Assembly: GCA_010015745.1 (NCBI GenBank)
Contig: ML978172.1
Span: forward strand, 186,001 to 250,000
DNA from: Setomelanomma holmii
Taxonomy: Eukaryota; Ascomycota; Dothideomycetes; Pleosporales; Phaeosphaeriaceae
DNA length: 64,000 bases
Reading direction: 5' to 3'
Each line of letters begins with the position of its first letter. Position 1 is the stretch's first letter. Positions 30,898 through 41,854 of this stretch are shown one piece after another. The notes beneath the pieces were generated by a model. It ran no database searches. It saw only the letters and a program-made list of their open reading frames with translations, and was not told where the DNA came from. Position numbers and translations under genes: made by a program.

Positions 30898-32398
30898 ATG
30901 ATGCATCTCACCGTGTTGGTCTATGCGACTGCGCTATTGTTCATCCCAGTTACGAGCCGAGCACTCATACAACCACCAACACCGGTCAACACCTCTTTGA
31001 CATCGAGTATTGGGTCTGGAATCTTCGACGGAGATCCAGGTCAAGTTCAAACCGCTTTCGACGGCTATGCGGACGACGCCTTGTGGAAGAAGTATGTCGA
31101 TAGAGGCAACCACCTGAAGTGTGTTATGGAAGCCCGGGATGCTGGCGCTGGCGCGCTCATTGATGATAAACGAAAGCCGCCTTCCGCAGCGAGTCAATGG
31201 TCAGGCGACCTCACAGGTGAGCCTTCTTCGCACATGACAATCGCACCAGGGATCAAACAGCGCTAACATTTTCTCGCAGAGCAACTCAAGACCTGGTACT
31301 GGTGGGAAGAGACAGTTGACTTCAAGAGAGGCAAACATTGTGACTTTGTGACGCAACAACTTAAGGATGCCTTCGCAGGTGTCGGACTCAACGCTAAGCC
31401 CAAGACCAACGACGAGGGCAGTCCGGCCGATGGCGATAACGACTGCATCGGCGCAACGCACTACAATGAAAAAGACTGGGAAGACCTTGAAGCAGAAGTG
31501 CCAGTGCCGAAGGAAGCCAAAGACCAGAAGTATAAGGTTGGGGACAAAGAGTATACGGTAAGTGACGGTGAAACTATGGTGTGATAGACAACGCGTCTCA
31601 ACGTCTGTCAGGCTACTAAGGGGTTCTACTGGTGTGGATACAACACCAAAGACGGCGGTACGTCCTTCCTCCCACCCTCTCAACCGTACAGCCTTCCCTA
31701 ACCCCACGTAGCAATCATCGCCAAGAACCTCGAGTCTCCCGCTACCGGCGCCTTCTATGAGTGGGAACCGTCCAGGACACCAAAGTCTCCAGATAAAATG
31801 CCCAATCTCCGCCACGCCTCCGACATCATCTGGCATTACTGGCAGCGCAAGAATCCATCACTCAAGAATCTGAGGCTGTATATGGCGCATAACGTGCAGA
31901 ATGCGGATACCCAGGCGCTGTTTTCGAGGATTTTCAAACTTAAGAAACTGGACTTGAAAAAGTGGCCTGGTGCAATGTTTGGAGTTGATACGGACGAGGG
32001 ACTAGCGCTCGTAGGCATGTCTCTTCCCCAGGATATTATTTGGAACAATCTACTGACCTTGAGTGCGCCCAGGCTCACCAATCGGCTCGACGATAGCGCA
32101 CTTACTGCTAGGCCATAAAGCCGAGCTGGGCGTCAAGCATATCACCAAAATCGAAGTCTTTGCTGATGACGACGAAAATAGAGCAAAGTGGGCACATATG
32201 TTCTTTCATATTGAGGATGTGCCGCCGGACGAGGAGGACCCGGGTGATAAGTCAGGAGACAAGCCAGGGGACAAGCCAGGGGACGTCAAGGCTGACATGG
32301 CAGAGACAATCAATGGGAAGAGAGTGGAGAGGAGTCTCGACGTCAGACGTGAGAAGGGCAATATCGTGAGGATGCATACGTTCCACATTCGGAAATAG
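30898..32398 (+). CDS. Secreted hypothetical protein with a GC-AG intron
   Basis: Five exons (30898-31216, 31280-31557, 31612-31657, 31712-32014, 32073-32398) give 423 residues. A signal peptide is clear (MHLTVLVYATALLFIPVTSRA). The last intron can only keep the frame if it starts GCATGT at 32015 and ends CCCAG at 32072; a CTACTGAC branch site sits near its end. The protein is rich in Asp/Lys, with KGFYWCGYNTKDG, LRHASDIIWHYWQRK, DTDEGLALVGSPIGSTIAHL and LLGHKAELGVKHITKIEVF. Near the end PGDKSGDKPGDKPGD is a short tandem repeat. A broken paralog lies at 39523-41104 with an intron at the same Gly codon. Function unknown. Confidence 0.75.
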
Positions 32399-32724
32399 TC
32401 TGGTGTATGAATAGACGGCGGAGAAGCCAGAAGGTTTGGTCCATAGTTTTTCACTTCGAAAATGTGGGAACAATTACGATACATAATCGAGGTAGACTCA
32501 AAGGCTGTATAAGTTGATGATGAGAGACATGCTAGACCTAATTCCATTTGGTTCTCAGCTTCCATACGTCAAACGTAGGAAATGACAGGATTCAGGCGTT
32601 CTACCAGTCGAAAGAAAGTGGCACTCAAGTCCATCCACATACACCGCACAAATTCCGTACAAAAAAACCAAACCTAGACAAAAGCCAACGCTTCTACTCT
32701 AAAGCATCGATCTCATCACCACAC

Positions 32725-33426
32725 TCATTCCCTCCCCCTCGACTCCCTAACCATACAATAATGCGCATCCACACCCTCCCCGCCCCAAGGCCTCCTATCC
32801 CACTCACAAACCCTTTTAATCTCAAATCCCCTATTCTCATACATCCCCCTCGCCCTACCCGTCGCATCCAAGTATGTAACTAACTGCTCTTCATCCGCTT
32901 TCTTTAGACCCCAGTCTAGTAACAGCTTCCCGGCGCCACGGTGCTGGTGCTCAGGATGCGTAGCGAGGCTGTTGAGCATGAAGTACGGTTTCACGTCGGC
33001 CATGATATCGTCTTGTGCGGCGCGCAAGGGACCGAACAGGGATCCTAAAGCGTCGAGACGGAGTTCAGGTGGGAGGAAAGATTGGATTTCTTCTTTAGGC
33101 TTGACGGGCATGCTGGCGGATTCGTTCGTCCCATCTTCCTCACTGGGCACATTGTGCATACTCCATGCGGACACGGCGATGGTGCGCCCGCCATTGTCGG
33201 GTGGATCGTCGGCGCCGGGCGGAAGATCTGTGTCGACGGCTTTGAAGTGCCAGACGTTTGGTTTGGTTAAATTACGGGCACGGTCTTCTGCGACGCCGTG
33301 GATAGAGGACTCAGTGATGGGTCCGGAGTGGAGGACGTCGTGGGTTGGTCCGTAGTATGCGAGGGCGCGGATGCGGGCCCACGCTACCGTGTCCTCGGCT
33401 TTGACGGGGTGAAGTTCGAGTGGCAT
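32725..33426 (-). CDS. GNAT-family N-acetyltransferase
   Basis: 233 residues, single exon, MPLELHPVKAEDTVAWARIR. The acetyl-CoA binding block is clear: YFMLNSLATHPEHQHRGAGK LLL (Q/RxxGxG/A as HRGAGK), followed by YLDATGRARGMYENRGFEIK. The central region carries an insertion common in fungal members. The acceptor is unknown. It is typical of stand-alone fungal GNATs near secondary metabolism or detoxification genes, but nothing here proves the role. The end is convergent with the secreted-protein gene. Confidence 0.85.
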   Translation of the reverse strand: MPLELHPVKAEDTVAWARIRALAYYGPTHDVLHSGPITESSIHGVAEDRARNLTKPNVWHFKAVDTDLPPGADDPPDNGGRTIAVSAWSMHNVPSEEDGTNESASMPVKPKEEIQSFLPPELRLDALGSLFGPLRAAQDDIMADVKPYFMLNSLATHPEHQHRGAGKLLLDWGLKKADEEQLVTYLDATGRARGMYENRGFEIKRVCEWDRRPWGGEGVDAHYCMVRESRGRE

Positions 33427-33911
33427 GGTTGATAATGCTTGACAGCTGATGGGTGGTGCTGGTCGGCAACAGGGAAAGCTTATGTATATCGCTAGGAAGC
33501 TTGTTTTTTGTGGGATGAGCCCGGATATAGTATAGGATGCCGTGAGTCAGACCTAGTCGTTATGCATAGGTGAAGGATGAATCAAGGGTCCATGTTGAGC
33601 CTGCATGATTGATCATGTTGGAATGCCACCTGCCTCTTCAGGAGTGGATAAGGCGTCCCATCCATTATGAGATCCACATGGCCTTGCAGCAAGTTTGATG
33701 CGGTAGCTGCAGGTTCTAGGTATATGAACATGTGCGAGAGGTACATGGAGTTGCGAAGTCGTCAGAAGTGGGGCACACGCCATGAACCCCGCAGCACCAA
33801 TGAGCGACGGCTGGTTTGTCGTGATGCGCCGGCTAGACACAAGTGTCCACTGGCCGTCCAAGATCACGACCAAACCGTTGCCTTGAGTTTGTACTCGTAC
33901 CTTCCAGATCT
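33427..33911. other. Intergenic, no gene seen
   Basis: About 485 bp between the GNAT start and the ORC6 stop. Short frames only. Confidence 0.5.
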
Positions 33912-35040
33912 TTATGCGGCCTCAATATCTTGAACGCGTGCCATGATCCTCGCTTTCCATCGCTGGTAGTCTTGCCGTTGGCGTTCACCAAGATAGTCTG
34001 TCGCGTCTTGCATCATGGTACCCAAGCCAATGTAATCGCTTCCACCAGTCTTCCTTGCCACACTTCGGCTTGCAATAGAACGGCCTGTGTTATCAGCTGT
34101 TTCGATACCCTCCATCTCCTGTCCGTCGTCCTGAGGTACCACGTTCAGGAGCCATTCCATTCCTAGCCACCCTTCAGCTTTTGCCATGGGCATCAATTCC
34201 TGAGTTTCGAGAGATAACTCGTCGTAGGCAATATTCTCGCCAATGGGGAGGTCGAGTAAGGTGTTGACTGCTGTTTCCCGCCAGTCGATGTATTGTTCCG
34301 GGGTGATATCAACATCCTTCATCTTCGCGAAGATGTAGAGAAAGACCACTGCAATCAGAGCGCATATCCGCACATCAGGTACACTTGCTGATGTAGCAGC
34401 CGTTCGTCGAGGTCGCTTGCTCGGCGTCTCAGCTGTAGCCCCCGACATATGTGCTAATAGCGGCAGTATAGACTCGACGCCCGTGAAAATGTTTGGTGCA
34501 GCGCTCGGGTATTCGAAAGCCTTGAGTAGACTACGTATCGCGGGCATGACCCACTCTGGTACTTCAGCGCCACGTTCGTCTAGCTTTAGTTCGCTTCGAG
34601 GAGTCTTGCGCCAGCCGGCTGGTGTTTTGGGTGTGTTCCTCGCTGATGCCGCAGCCGAAGTCGCCTTCTTGCTTGGAGTGTGAGGCTCTCGTGTAGTTAC
34701 TGGCGCAGGCAATACGCTGCTCAGATAGTTGTACAGCTTCTTGTAAATTCGTGGAGGGCATGGCGGGCGGGAGACGATGGTTGGGAGGTTGAAACGCTTC
34801 TTCGACCTTGAGTTATCAGCTACAGCATCAGAACAGCATGGGTAGATTGTCGTACCTCTCACACGCTAGTTGTGCGCATGCATATGGCCGTGCTATCTCC
34901 TCGTCGGGCTTCAGCGAGTTTGCGACGCTGCGAGACCGAGCCAGCAAGGACAGAGTCAACTCGACCAATTCTGGTGGTAGAGGGCCATTGAGGGCTGGGA
35001 CGAGGCCAGTCAAGGCCTGTTCAACGCTTGATTTACTCAT
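33912..35040 (-). CDS. ORC6: Origin recognition complex subunit 6
   Basis: Two exons (35040-34856 and 34806-33912; 49-bp intron, GTACGA donor and CTGATAAC branch) give 359 residues. Exon 1 has MSKSSVEQALTGLVPALNGP, PPELVELTLSLLARSRSVAN and ARPYACAQLACER, the first TFIIB-like cyclin fold of Orc6. Exon 2 starts KKRFNLPTIVSRPPCPPRIY. A basic Ser/Thr/Pro linker (TPSKKATSAAASARNTPKTP) carries several TP sites that look like CDK targets. The second fold follows (ICALIAVVFLYIFAKMKDVD). Part of the complex that loads the MCM helicase at origins. Confidence 0.88.
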
Positions 35041-35435
35041 GTTGGGTGGTGTTGAGGTGAGCGTGCGATGACGATGATGGTCATTCGTCGGCGCGTTGAG
35101 TCGCGTCGCACTTTCACGTTCGCACGTGCACGCTAAACTTGAAATATCACCCAGAGCATTCCCATACGCCTTCGAGACCTTCGCATGGAACGGGCGATCA
35201 GACGAGTGACAACATCTAACATCAGGGGAATCAGATCATAATCTCAACCAAGCACGAATGTGTTACTTGAAGGACGTCAAGCAGCCATTCTTGCTATTAC
35301 ATATCGGTTCCTTCCTGCGACAAATCTGGTCGCATGGGGTATCTAAGCACCAATGTAGCCACTTCCGGCAATATCGAATCCTGCCAACCTCGTTGTATTC
35401 TCCAACTCGCATCTCTCCGATATATGGAGTACGAA
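35041..35435. other. Intergenic between ORC6 and IMP4
   Basis: About 395 bp holding the ORC6 promoter (minus) and the IMP4 3' region. No motif recognised. Confidence 0.4.
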
Positions 35436-36375
35436 TCACAGGTACTCCTTCTTCCGTCCCGTCCTAGTGTATTGATTGAGATGCCACTCAACATCACCCT
35501 CCTTGTTGTCCAGCGTGCCCGCTCTTATCTCGAACAGCCTCATGCTCATCCTCGGTCCAACCTCAGCCAGCTCCACAGCCTGGTATCCCGTCTTGACGAA
35601 GATGTGGTGTCGTACTTCGATCGTGTCTTCGATGTTCTTGAATCTGCAGTATCGTGAGCAAAAGCCATCCGCGAAATTCTCGGTCAATGACATACGTGAC
35701 GACTCGATTCCCAATCTTGGCTGTGCCTTCCCGTGGTGGAAAGAGGTGCTTCAGGACTTGCACAACTCGCTGCCCAAGCTTTGTCGAGAAGCCCTCGAAG
35801 ATGAGATGTGGGTAGCTTTCCGACACTGTCCCTCGCTCGCTGTTTGGTATGTCCGCGCGCAATACCACGTTGTGCAGAGAGAAGCTGGCGGTCGGTCCGT
35901 GAGGGAAGTGGCTCACTGTGAGCGCCGTCGGTGTACCACGATGCTCATGCAGCAGGACGATGTCGCTCAGGCCGGAGGATTGGGCGCTCGAGACGAGGTT
36001 GTTCAGGATGAGGTTGCCGCGGTTCAGTCGTATGCTCGTGGGGAGCAGTAACCGGATTTCCTTAGCGAATGTGCCTAGTCTTGAACTTGGATCTCTTGAA
36101 GTCGTGACCAGTATCCGTGGGTCGACGACGCCGCTTAGTTGTGCATATTCGTCATCTAGGCCGAGCTCCTCTTCTGCTGTGCGGTCGGCGCGCGATTCGT
36201 CGTATTTGTAGTCTTGTCGGAGAGTCTCGTCTTCTGCGACATCCTTGTTAAGAGGCTTGCCGGACGCAAGGGAAGCTTTGAGGGCTGCGCGCTTGCTGGC
36301 AAGTTCGGCATCGCGAAGTGTGAGGGCGCGCCGATAGAGGTAGTCGCGCCGTTCGCGGGCCTGTTTGCGGATCAT
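35436..36375 (-). CDS. IMP4: U3 snoRNP protein Imp4 (Brix domain)
   Basis: Two exons (36375-35696 and 35643-35436; 52-bp intron, GTATGT donor) give 295 residues. It starts MIRKQARERRDYLYRRALTL, the usual Imp4 start. The Brix domain follows: DPRILVTTSRDPSSRLGTFA, KEIRLLLPTSIRLNRGNLIL, DIVLLHEHRGTPTALTVSHF, PHGPTASFSLHNVVLRADIP, then (exon 2) FKNIEDTIEVRHHIFVKTGY, QAVELAEVGPRMSMRLFEIR and VEWHLNQYTRTGRKKEYL. It acts in the SSU processome in the nucleolus, promoting U3-pre-rRNA pairing. Yeast Imp4 is 290 residues, so it is full length. Confidence 0.93.
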
Positions 36376-36813
36376 GGTCGGGAGGAATGGACGCTTTTCG
36401 TGATTGTTGTATGTCTTCAGGTACTTGCGAGGGTACTTTCATTCACCAAGTATGTAGCCTATCGTGTTTCAATTCTTTGAAGAGGTGTGGAGAGTGACGA
36501 CAAATGTTCGAACCGGCCGAAATTTTGGAGGCGCTTATCGATAAGGCCATAAGGCTGAAGTGGATGGCACACCTCCGAATTGGCCCCACGACCACATTTG
36601 TCAACCTTCACAACATTATCATAAAGCATCAGCTGGCTCGATACGATGTGTCAAAAAAGGCCGGTAGATCCTTGAATTGGAACGACCTCTGCACTTTTAG
36701 CTGCTACCACATTTCTGTCCCGGCACATGTTGTGCATTTCTGCCATTATGCCTCCACCGTAGATTCGGACCTGTACACATCTGCCTCATCCTCGCTCATT
36801 ATGTCGCCCACCG
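36376..36813. other. Intergenic, no gene seen
   Basis: Upstream of IMP4 and downstream of the secreted-protein gene. A plus-strand frame (36504-36827) has no recognisable feature. Confidence 0.45.
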
Positions 36814-37645
36814 TCATTCTGTCTTGATCCAGCACGCGTACTGCATGGCCTCCTGGCTGAATTTCCCGTTCGCTTCTCCGACCTCCTCGCTGATGAGAGG
36901 AGCCCCACCTCGGCCAGTATGCCTGCGATCGTGTTACTAAAATCACTACGAAGGTAGAGGCTGGATGGCCCCAGAGTAATTCTTGCTTGACGATTGTCAG
37001 GCACAAAAAGCTCTGAAGCCATACAGATTGTACTGACCCATAGAAACGACAGATGCACGCTGAAGAGACGTGGAATGAGAGAGGCTTGTATAGCTTGCCA
37101 TCCAGTGTGAAGTACCCGAGACGCGTTGGATTCTTGCCGGTTTCGAGAAGAGACGGGTTACCACCATCGACGGTGCGCGTGAATCCGCAGGGGATCGCGT
37201 TGCCGTTTGCGCCTGTCGGCTGGTCCTGGATGACTACAGCGGTCGTGTGCCAGCACGCGTAGAATGCGACCCACTCGCTGAAGATGCCGGAGCCGGTGAA
37301 CTCGCCAATAGGCGAACCCACACCGTGTGTAGCGTCACTAGAGATTTGTCAGTGAGATGTACTTCTGAGAATATCCCGAAGTCAATCCGGCTACACTTAC
37401 AGGTAGAAGCGGCATCTGAAGCCTTCGTTGATCTGGTAGCTGATAGGATGCGGGTAATTGCCGTTATCGACCCTACCGTCGAAGGCGCGGACCTCCTTGC
37501 CCATGTCCTTTATCTCGTAGGTGATACCGTCGTCGGTCAAGACGGTGCCCGCGATGGCTGCAGGAATCTCATCGGGTGGTGTTGGTGCTGCAATAGTAAT
37601 GGTAGCTGCAGCGAGCATGGCGACGGCAAGCATTGTGAGATGCAT
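36814..37645 (-). CDS. Secreted cysteine-containing protein, double-module member
   Basis: Three exons (37645-37401, 37337-37038, 36922-36814) give 217 residues. MHLTMLAVAMLAAATITIAA is a signal peptide. The mature part has two modules of similar design. Each has a C-x-F-Y motif right before a phase-2 intron, then about 25-35 residues to a YACW motif. Module 1: EGFRCRFYL, intron, then SEWVAFYACWHT. Module 2: SSACICRFYG, intron, then EAMQYACWIKTE. The genes at 38005 and 41430 carry one module each. Function unknown; the size, Cys content and secretion suit an effector or a cell-surface protein. Exon joins are inferred but keep the frame. Confidence 0.7.
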
Positions 37646-38004
37646 CTTCACGTCGCTTGGTTGAGTTGCTGGAATGATTGTGTTGATATAGGCAGAAGAG
37701 ATCCGCGGTGTCAAGAGCTTGGAAGATGCAGCATGAACAAGTGAAGACTTTTCAAGTTGAGCTAAACTCACGTTTGGGGGTGGTGAAGATGACCGGTTAT
37801 CAAGATAAGCAGCGCGGAAGGCGCGATCGACTTGGCCTTTCACGATACAGTTCCCTCACTTCAATCCGTTCGTCAAACATGTCTAAAATATGGTATTCCT
37901 ACAATTTCTCATCGGTAGAGTTCACACTCGTATCCTCCACTCCCAAGGGTTCACTTCCCAATGACAAGAACCGTACTCTCATGCATCTCGCCTCATGCCC
38001 GCCA
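37646..38004. other. Intergenic between two secreted-protein genes
   Basis: About 360 bp, promoter of the 36814-37645 gene. No element recognised. Confidence 0.4.
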
Positions 38005-38450
38005 TCAGTCTCGATAACAGCTCACATGGGTAGGATCCCACTGCCAGCCCTTCTGCCTCCTGTCGACATAGCCCGTGCACGGCGAGATCAGATCGACCGT
38101 CTCATCATTGCCGTTGTTACAGCCGGCCGTCGATTGAGCACTGCGATAGTCAGTCTGCGTCAATATTCTGCAGGTAGACAGGAGTGGTGTTCGGATTGAT
38201 TCGGAGACACTCACTTCCACATGTTGCACTGGCAGTCGTACACCTTGATCCCACTCACGGCGCTCGGGTTGATGACTTCGGTACAGCCGCCATCGGTGAT
38301 GAGAATGGTCTGTGAGATCGTGCCGTTGCCGTAGACGAAGTGTGCGCAGACGTCGTCCGATGGTGCTCCGCAAGTTGCAGCCTCGCGAGACTGGATTGGG
38401 CTGCCGGTGATGAGTGGGAGGAGTGGAAGTAACATCGTGAGAAGCTTCAT
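38005..38450 (-). CDS. Small secreted cysteine-rich protein (single module)
   Basis: Two exons (38450-38215 and 38140-38005; 74-bp intron, GTGAGT donor) give 123 residues with a signal peptide MKLLTMLLPLLPLITGS. The mature chain has eight Cys, an even number suiting four disulfides. Before the phase-2 intron stands KVYDCQCNMW, and the C-terminus is DPTHVSCYRD. The pair C-x-C-x-[FM]-[YW] / [VIA]-[SC]-C-[WY] is shared with the neighbouring genes. One N-glycosylation site (NGT). No known domain recognised; effector-like by size and composition. Confidence 0.72.
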
Positions 38451-39522
38451 GTTAACTGAATCGCGTCAAGTGTGGGAGTTTGGAGCCTTGTTTTGTGCCG
38501 CTGAATGGTTGGTTGGGTGGAGCATACAAGGATCTGAGGTGTAAGAATTAAATGAGCGGGATGTCGCTGCCTTCTCTTTATACTTGGGTGTGGAAGGTGT
38601 CAACAATCCAAGCAAAGTTGGAAGGAAAGCGCACTCCTTATGGCCCCTCGTTCCTACCCCGAGAAGTCACAATCATACCGGCATAGTACGATACCTGTCA
38701 GGCACACTTTCTCTCGCGCATCGCGCTTGGATCTGCGACACATGATTGGGCGTAAGGTGACTGCACCAACGACTACCAACCAATCAGGTCACGAGGCTCT
38801 ACTGCAGCTCGTCACATTGAGGGGCACGAGTCTCCTGAAGCCCCGCAGTCAAACATCGCGAAGTACGCCTTCTGCGGCAGATCCGCATTGTTTCTCGTGC
38901 TTTAGCTCTTCATTGAGCCAAAGTGCTCGCTTAAGCAGGTGATACATGTTTGCGTCCTGCTAAGTGCAAGTAGGTGCGCAGTACTTGGTGTACTCAATTC
39001 GTGATCTGATCTACTCCCAAAAGACTTCGGACCACATAGTCTGGAGAGCCGCGCAAGGTTTGTGGAACGACAAGACACTGTTCTCTGGCTATTGATAGTC
39101 TGGTAAGTTGCTCATCTGTCATTCATATTCTTTGTTTGTGCACTATAATACTGTGTCACATAAGCGCATGTCCATGGCTCGTATATGACATGCGATTCAT
39201 GCACTAAAATCATTTCTTGGGTAAACCGACTGCATGTGTCTACAGCTGACGTGCAGAAAGCATGACCAGATGCTGGTACCATTCGTGGCCGCTATGCTCG
39301 ACTTTCACCAAAGGAATTGTTCATCATTGCACAAACACAGTAGCTAGGATATCTTCAGGATATTTCACAAGCACGAGTGACCGGTAATCAAAATCTCTGA
39401 AGCCAGACAGGATTATGGTATGATCTGTTTTCAGAACCTTACATCACGCCTTTTGTAGCCCTTCTCTCCGATCTTGAACCTCACATCTTTCCTGTTCCCA
39501 ATCCCTTCTACCCCAGCATCCA
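38451..39522. other. Long intergenic stretch, no gene seen
   Basis: Just over 1 kb. A 100-codon frame on the plus strand (38640-38942) lacks any feature. TA-rich parts around 39100-39450 hold no open frame. It contains the upstream region of the 38005-38450 gene. Confidence 0.45.
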
Positions 39523-41104
39523 TCAGATATACCGACTCTCTACTGTAACATTGCCATCAAACCTATATACATACTCTCTCCGCACCCCGCTTTTCGACCA
39601 AAACTCCATCCTGTCTACCTCCACACCTCCACCACGTGGATTTGGACTCTGGCCTGGCGGCGGATTCTGCGGTGGTGGCTGCGGCTGCGGCCTCGGCATA
39701 GGTGCCGCCAACGGTCCAACATTGAACAGCATGCACGGCGCATGTGATCGGGACTGGTATTCAAAGGCCCAGACAGCAGTGATGGTTTTGAGACCAATTT
39801 GGTTCTTGCGCTGGATCAGGAAGTGGGCGAAGCGTGCGCTGTTAGGAGACCCTGGAGGCACATATCAGCAAGCAATTCAGTGAACTTGTATCCCGGAGGG
39901 ATCCAACGTACCCAAGATGGCAAATACCCCATCACTACTTGGATCGAATCTGTATGGGGTTGTTGTCAACTGCTGTCCCACGCCGTCCAGCGCCCTTCGA
40001 ATGATGCCGAGAGTGGTAGGATTGTTGATTCCTAGGCTCATGAAAAAATTGAGGCCCAACCACTACGCTTGAGGCACGTAGAACTACAAAGGTGCAGGTA
40101 CGGAGTCAGTTTTTGTCTTGGATGAGTTGATGCTTTGACTACTTACCTCTCACATGGCCCACATTATATCACTGAGCGCCTTCATTTGCGGAAGTTCGTA
40201 GTCCGGGAAGTTATTCGGATGGAGGGTATGTGCGGCGCCTAAGGGACCGAGTGTATTTTGCACGATGATGCTGCATTGAGGGTTGACGGCTAGGTAGAAA
40301 TATGCGCCAGTCATCTATTCTTTCTTTAGTCCCTTGAGACACCAGTCCACGCCCAATTCCGCACGATCGAAAGAGCTTCGCGCAACGATTGAACTTAATC
40401 GTCAAGCATACCCATCCGGACCAACATACGTCTGGGCGACCGGCGGCGGATTCTGCGGTCCAATTGCCCCAGGTCGGTAATGCGTTATCACCGCCGCACT
40501 CCACAGCCCGCCTTCTTTGCGACACTTGTCTGATATCCCTAGATGGCGTAGGAAATCTGAAACTCCCCAGTACCCACCGGTTCCGAAGTCGCGGTACGCC
40601 ATGTCCACGCCGGACATTGTATAGCCCCACGGGGTGAGGTAGTCTACGTGGAGACTCATTGTCAGAATGTAGCGCCAGTGTTTAACGCAGAATGGAGTTG
40701 AAAGAACATTGAAGCAAAGAGGGGTGGGAATGGAAGACGTACTAAATCCCCCAGGGACTCTGAGCAGTATTCTGTGGTACAGGGAGCGATTGGCCGACGT
40801 CGAAGTCCGAGTTTGACATCTATGTCATGAACTTGAAGCCGTTACATTTCGCCTTCTCCCAGACCGCGTCGGTGGCGGGTGGGGGAGGCTGACCTGCCCA
40901 CCGACGCTCGGGGACTGTGGATTTCGGGTTTGGGTCATGCTGAAGGGCCTCGAGGATGGGAACGTGAATCGCTACATTGCTGATGGTATCTCCGAGGACG
41001 AGGATCAGCAGCGCGAGTAAGATTAGTAGTTGAGTTGGCTGCATCGTCTGGGGCATGGAAGTCAATTGGGAAAGGATGTTGTTAGTAAGTGTGAGAGACG
41101 TCAA
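39523..41104 (-). pseudogene. Broken paralog of the secreted protein at 30898-32398
   Basis: Minus-strand exons can be followed: a signal-anchor-like start (MQPTQLLILLALLILVLGDT), then KCNGFKFMT-stop-MSNSDFDVG, MSLHVDYLTPWGYTMSGVDM, NNFPDYELPQMKALSDIMWA, FYVPQA-stop-WLGLNFFMSL, DGVFAILG, intron (39911-39852), then SPNSARFAHFLIQRKNQIGL and a Pro/Gln-rich part to VTVESRYI. Three in-frame stops (TAG, TGA, TAG) occur inside what must be exons. The intron splitting the Gly codon of AILG/SPNS is at the same place and phase as the GC-AG intron of 30898-32398 (ALVG/SPIG). It is probably inactive, unless unusual splicing removes the stops. Confidence 0.6.
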
Positions 41105-41429
41105 GAGATTGCGAAGGCTAAGGTAAATGGAATTGAGTGGGTGCAGCCTGGGTGTTTGCGATCATCCGCTTCTCACCGAATTCTGCTCGGTCTCGGAGTC
41201 ATGTGCAGTTTGGAAGCATTACGTCCATGTGAAAAGATGAAGCTTTTGGTTCCTGCAGAATGAATTCAAACTATTGAAAGAGGGACGGAAAGACGAAGGA
41301 GCGTCATAGCCTAAAGGGCTCATGAAACTCCCTAAATCTATCTAATATTGGACCCGATCTTGAAAAGTGCTCACTGCTCAGCATACGACACTGACGTCAC
41401 TGACGTCAGTCAGTCCCGTTTGTTTTCCT
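41105..41429. other. Intergenic with paired CRE-like sites
   Basis: About 325 bp. The only obvious signal is TGACGTCA twice (41392-41399 and 41401-41408). Confidence 0.4.
41392..41408. promoter_or_regulatory. Two adjacent TGACGTCA palindromes
   Basis: TGACGTCA-C-TGACGTCA is a tandem of the canonical CRE site bound by CREB/ATF-type bZIP proteins. It lies just past the 3' end of the 41430-41854 gene (minus) and about 300 bp upstream of the pseudogene start. Site identity is exact; function is inference. Confidence 0.35.
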
Positions 41430-41854
41430 TCAAATCTGCTTCCAGCAGATATACCATTTCGGCTTGGGCTCCGCAAAGTCTACCGCCTTGTTTGCTTGAG
41501 TTGGTCCGGTGTAGATCGGGTCGTCCATATTGACCATGCATGACGCCTCGGAACTGTTGAACACGGTGAGTACATCAGGCCCATAATTGCATCAGTAAAG
41601 CATTCGTCCACTCACTCGTAAAACTGACACCCGCATCCACCGAATATGTGATATGCGTACGCGTCTTCGTAGTCGCTGATCGTCTGATTGTAATAGATTG
41701 ACTCGCAGTAGTCGTGGGCGTAGATTCCGGCATAGGAGTTGCTATTGTGCTCGGTGAGGAGGTAGCCACAATTGTATGACTCCGGATTGCGATTCTGAAC
41801 AGGTGCGGTCGATGCAACAGGAAGAAGGGCTGTCAAAAAGTATGTGAACAACAT
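41430..41854 (-). CDS. Small secreted cysteine-containing protein (single module)
   Basis: Two exons (41854-41616 and 41553-41430; 62-bp intron, GTGAGT donor) give 120 residues with signal peptide MLFTYFLTALLPVASTA. The mature chain is Tyr-rich (DYCESIYYNQTISDYEDAYA) with six Cys. The module motif is HIFGGCGCQFY before the phase-2 intron and PKWYICWKQI at the end, matching the layout of 36814-37645 and 38005-38450. One potential N-glycosylation site (NQT). No known domain recognised. Confidence 0.75.
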
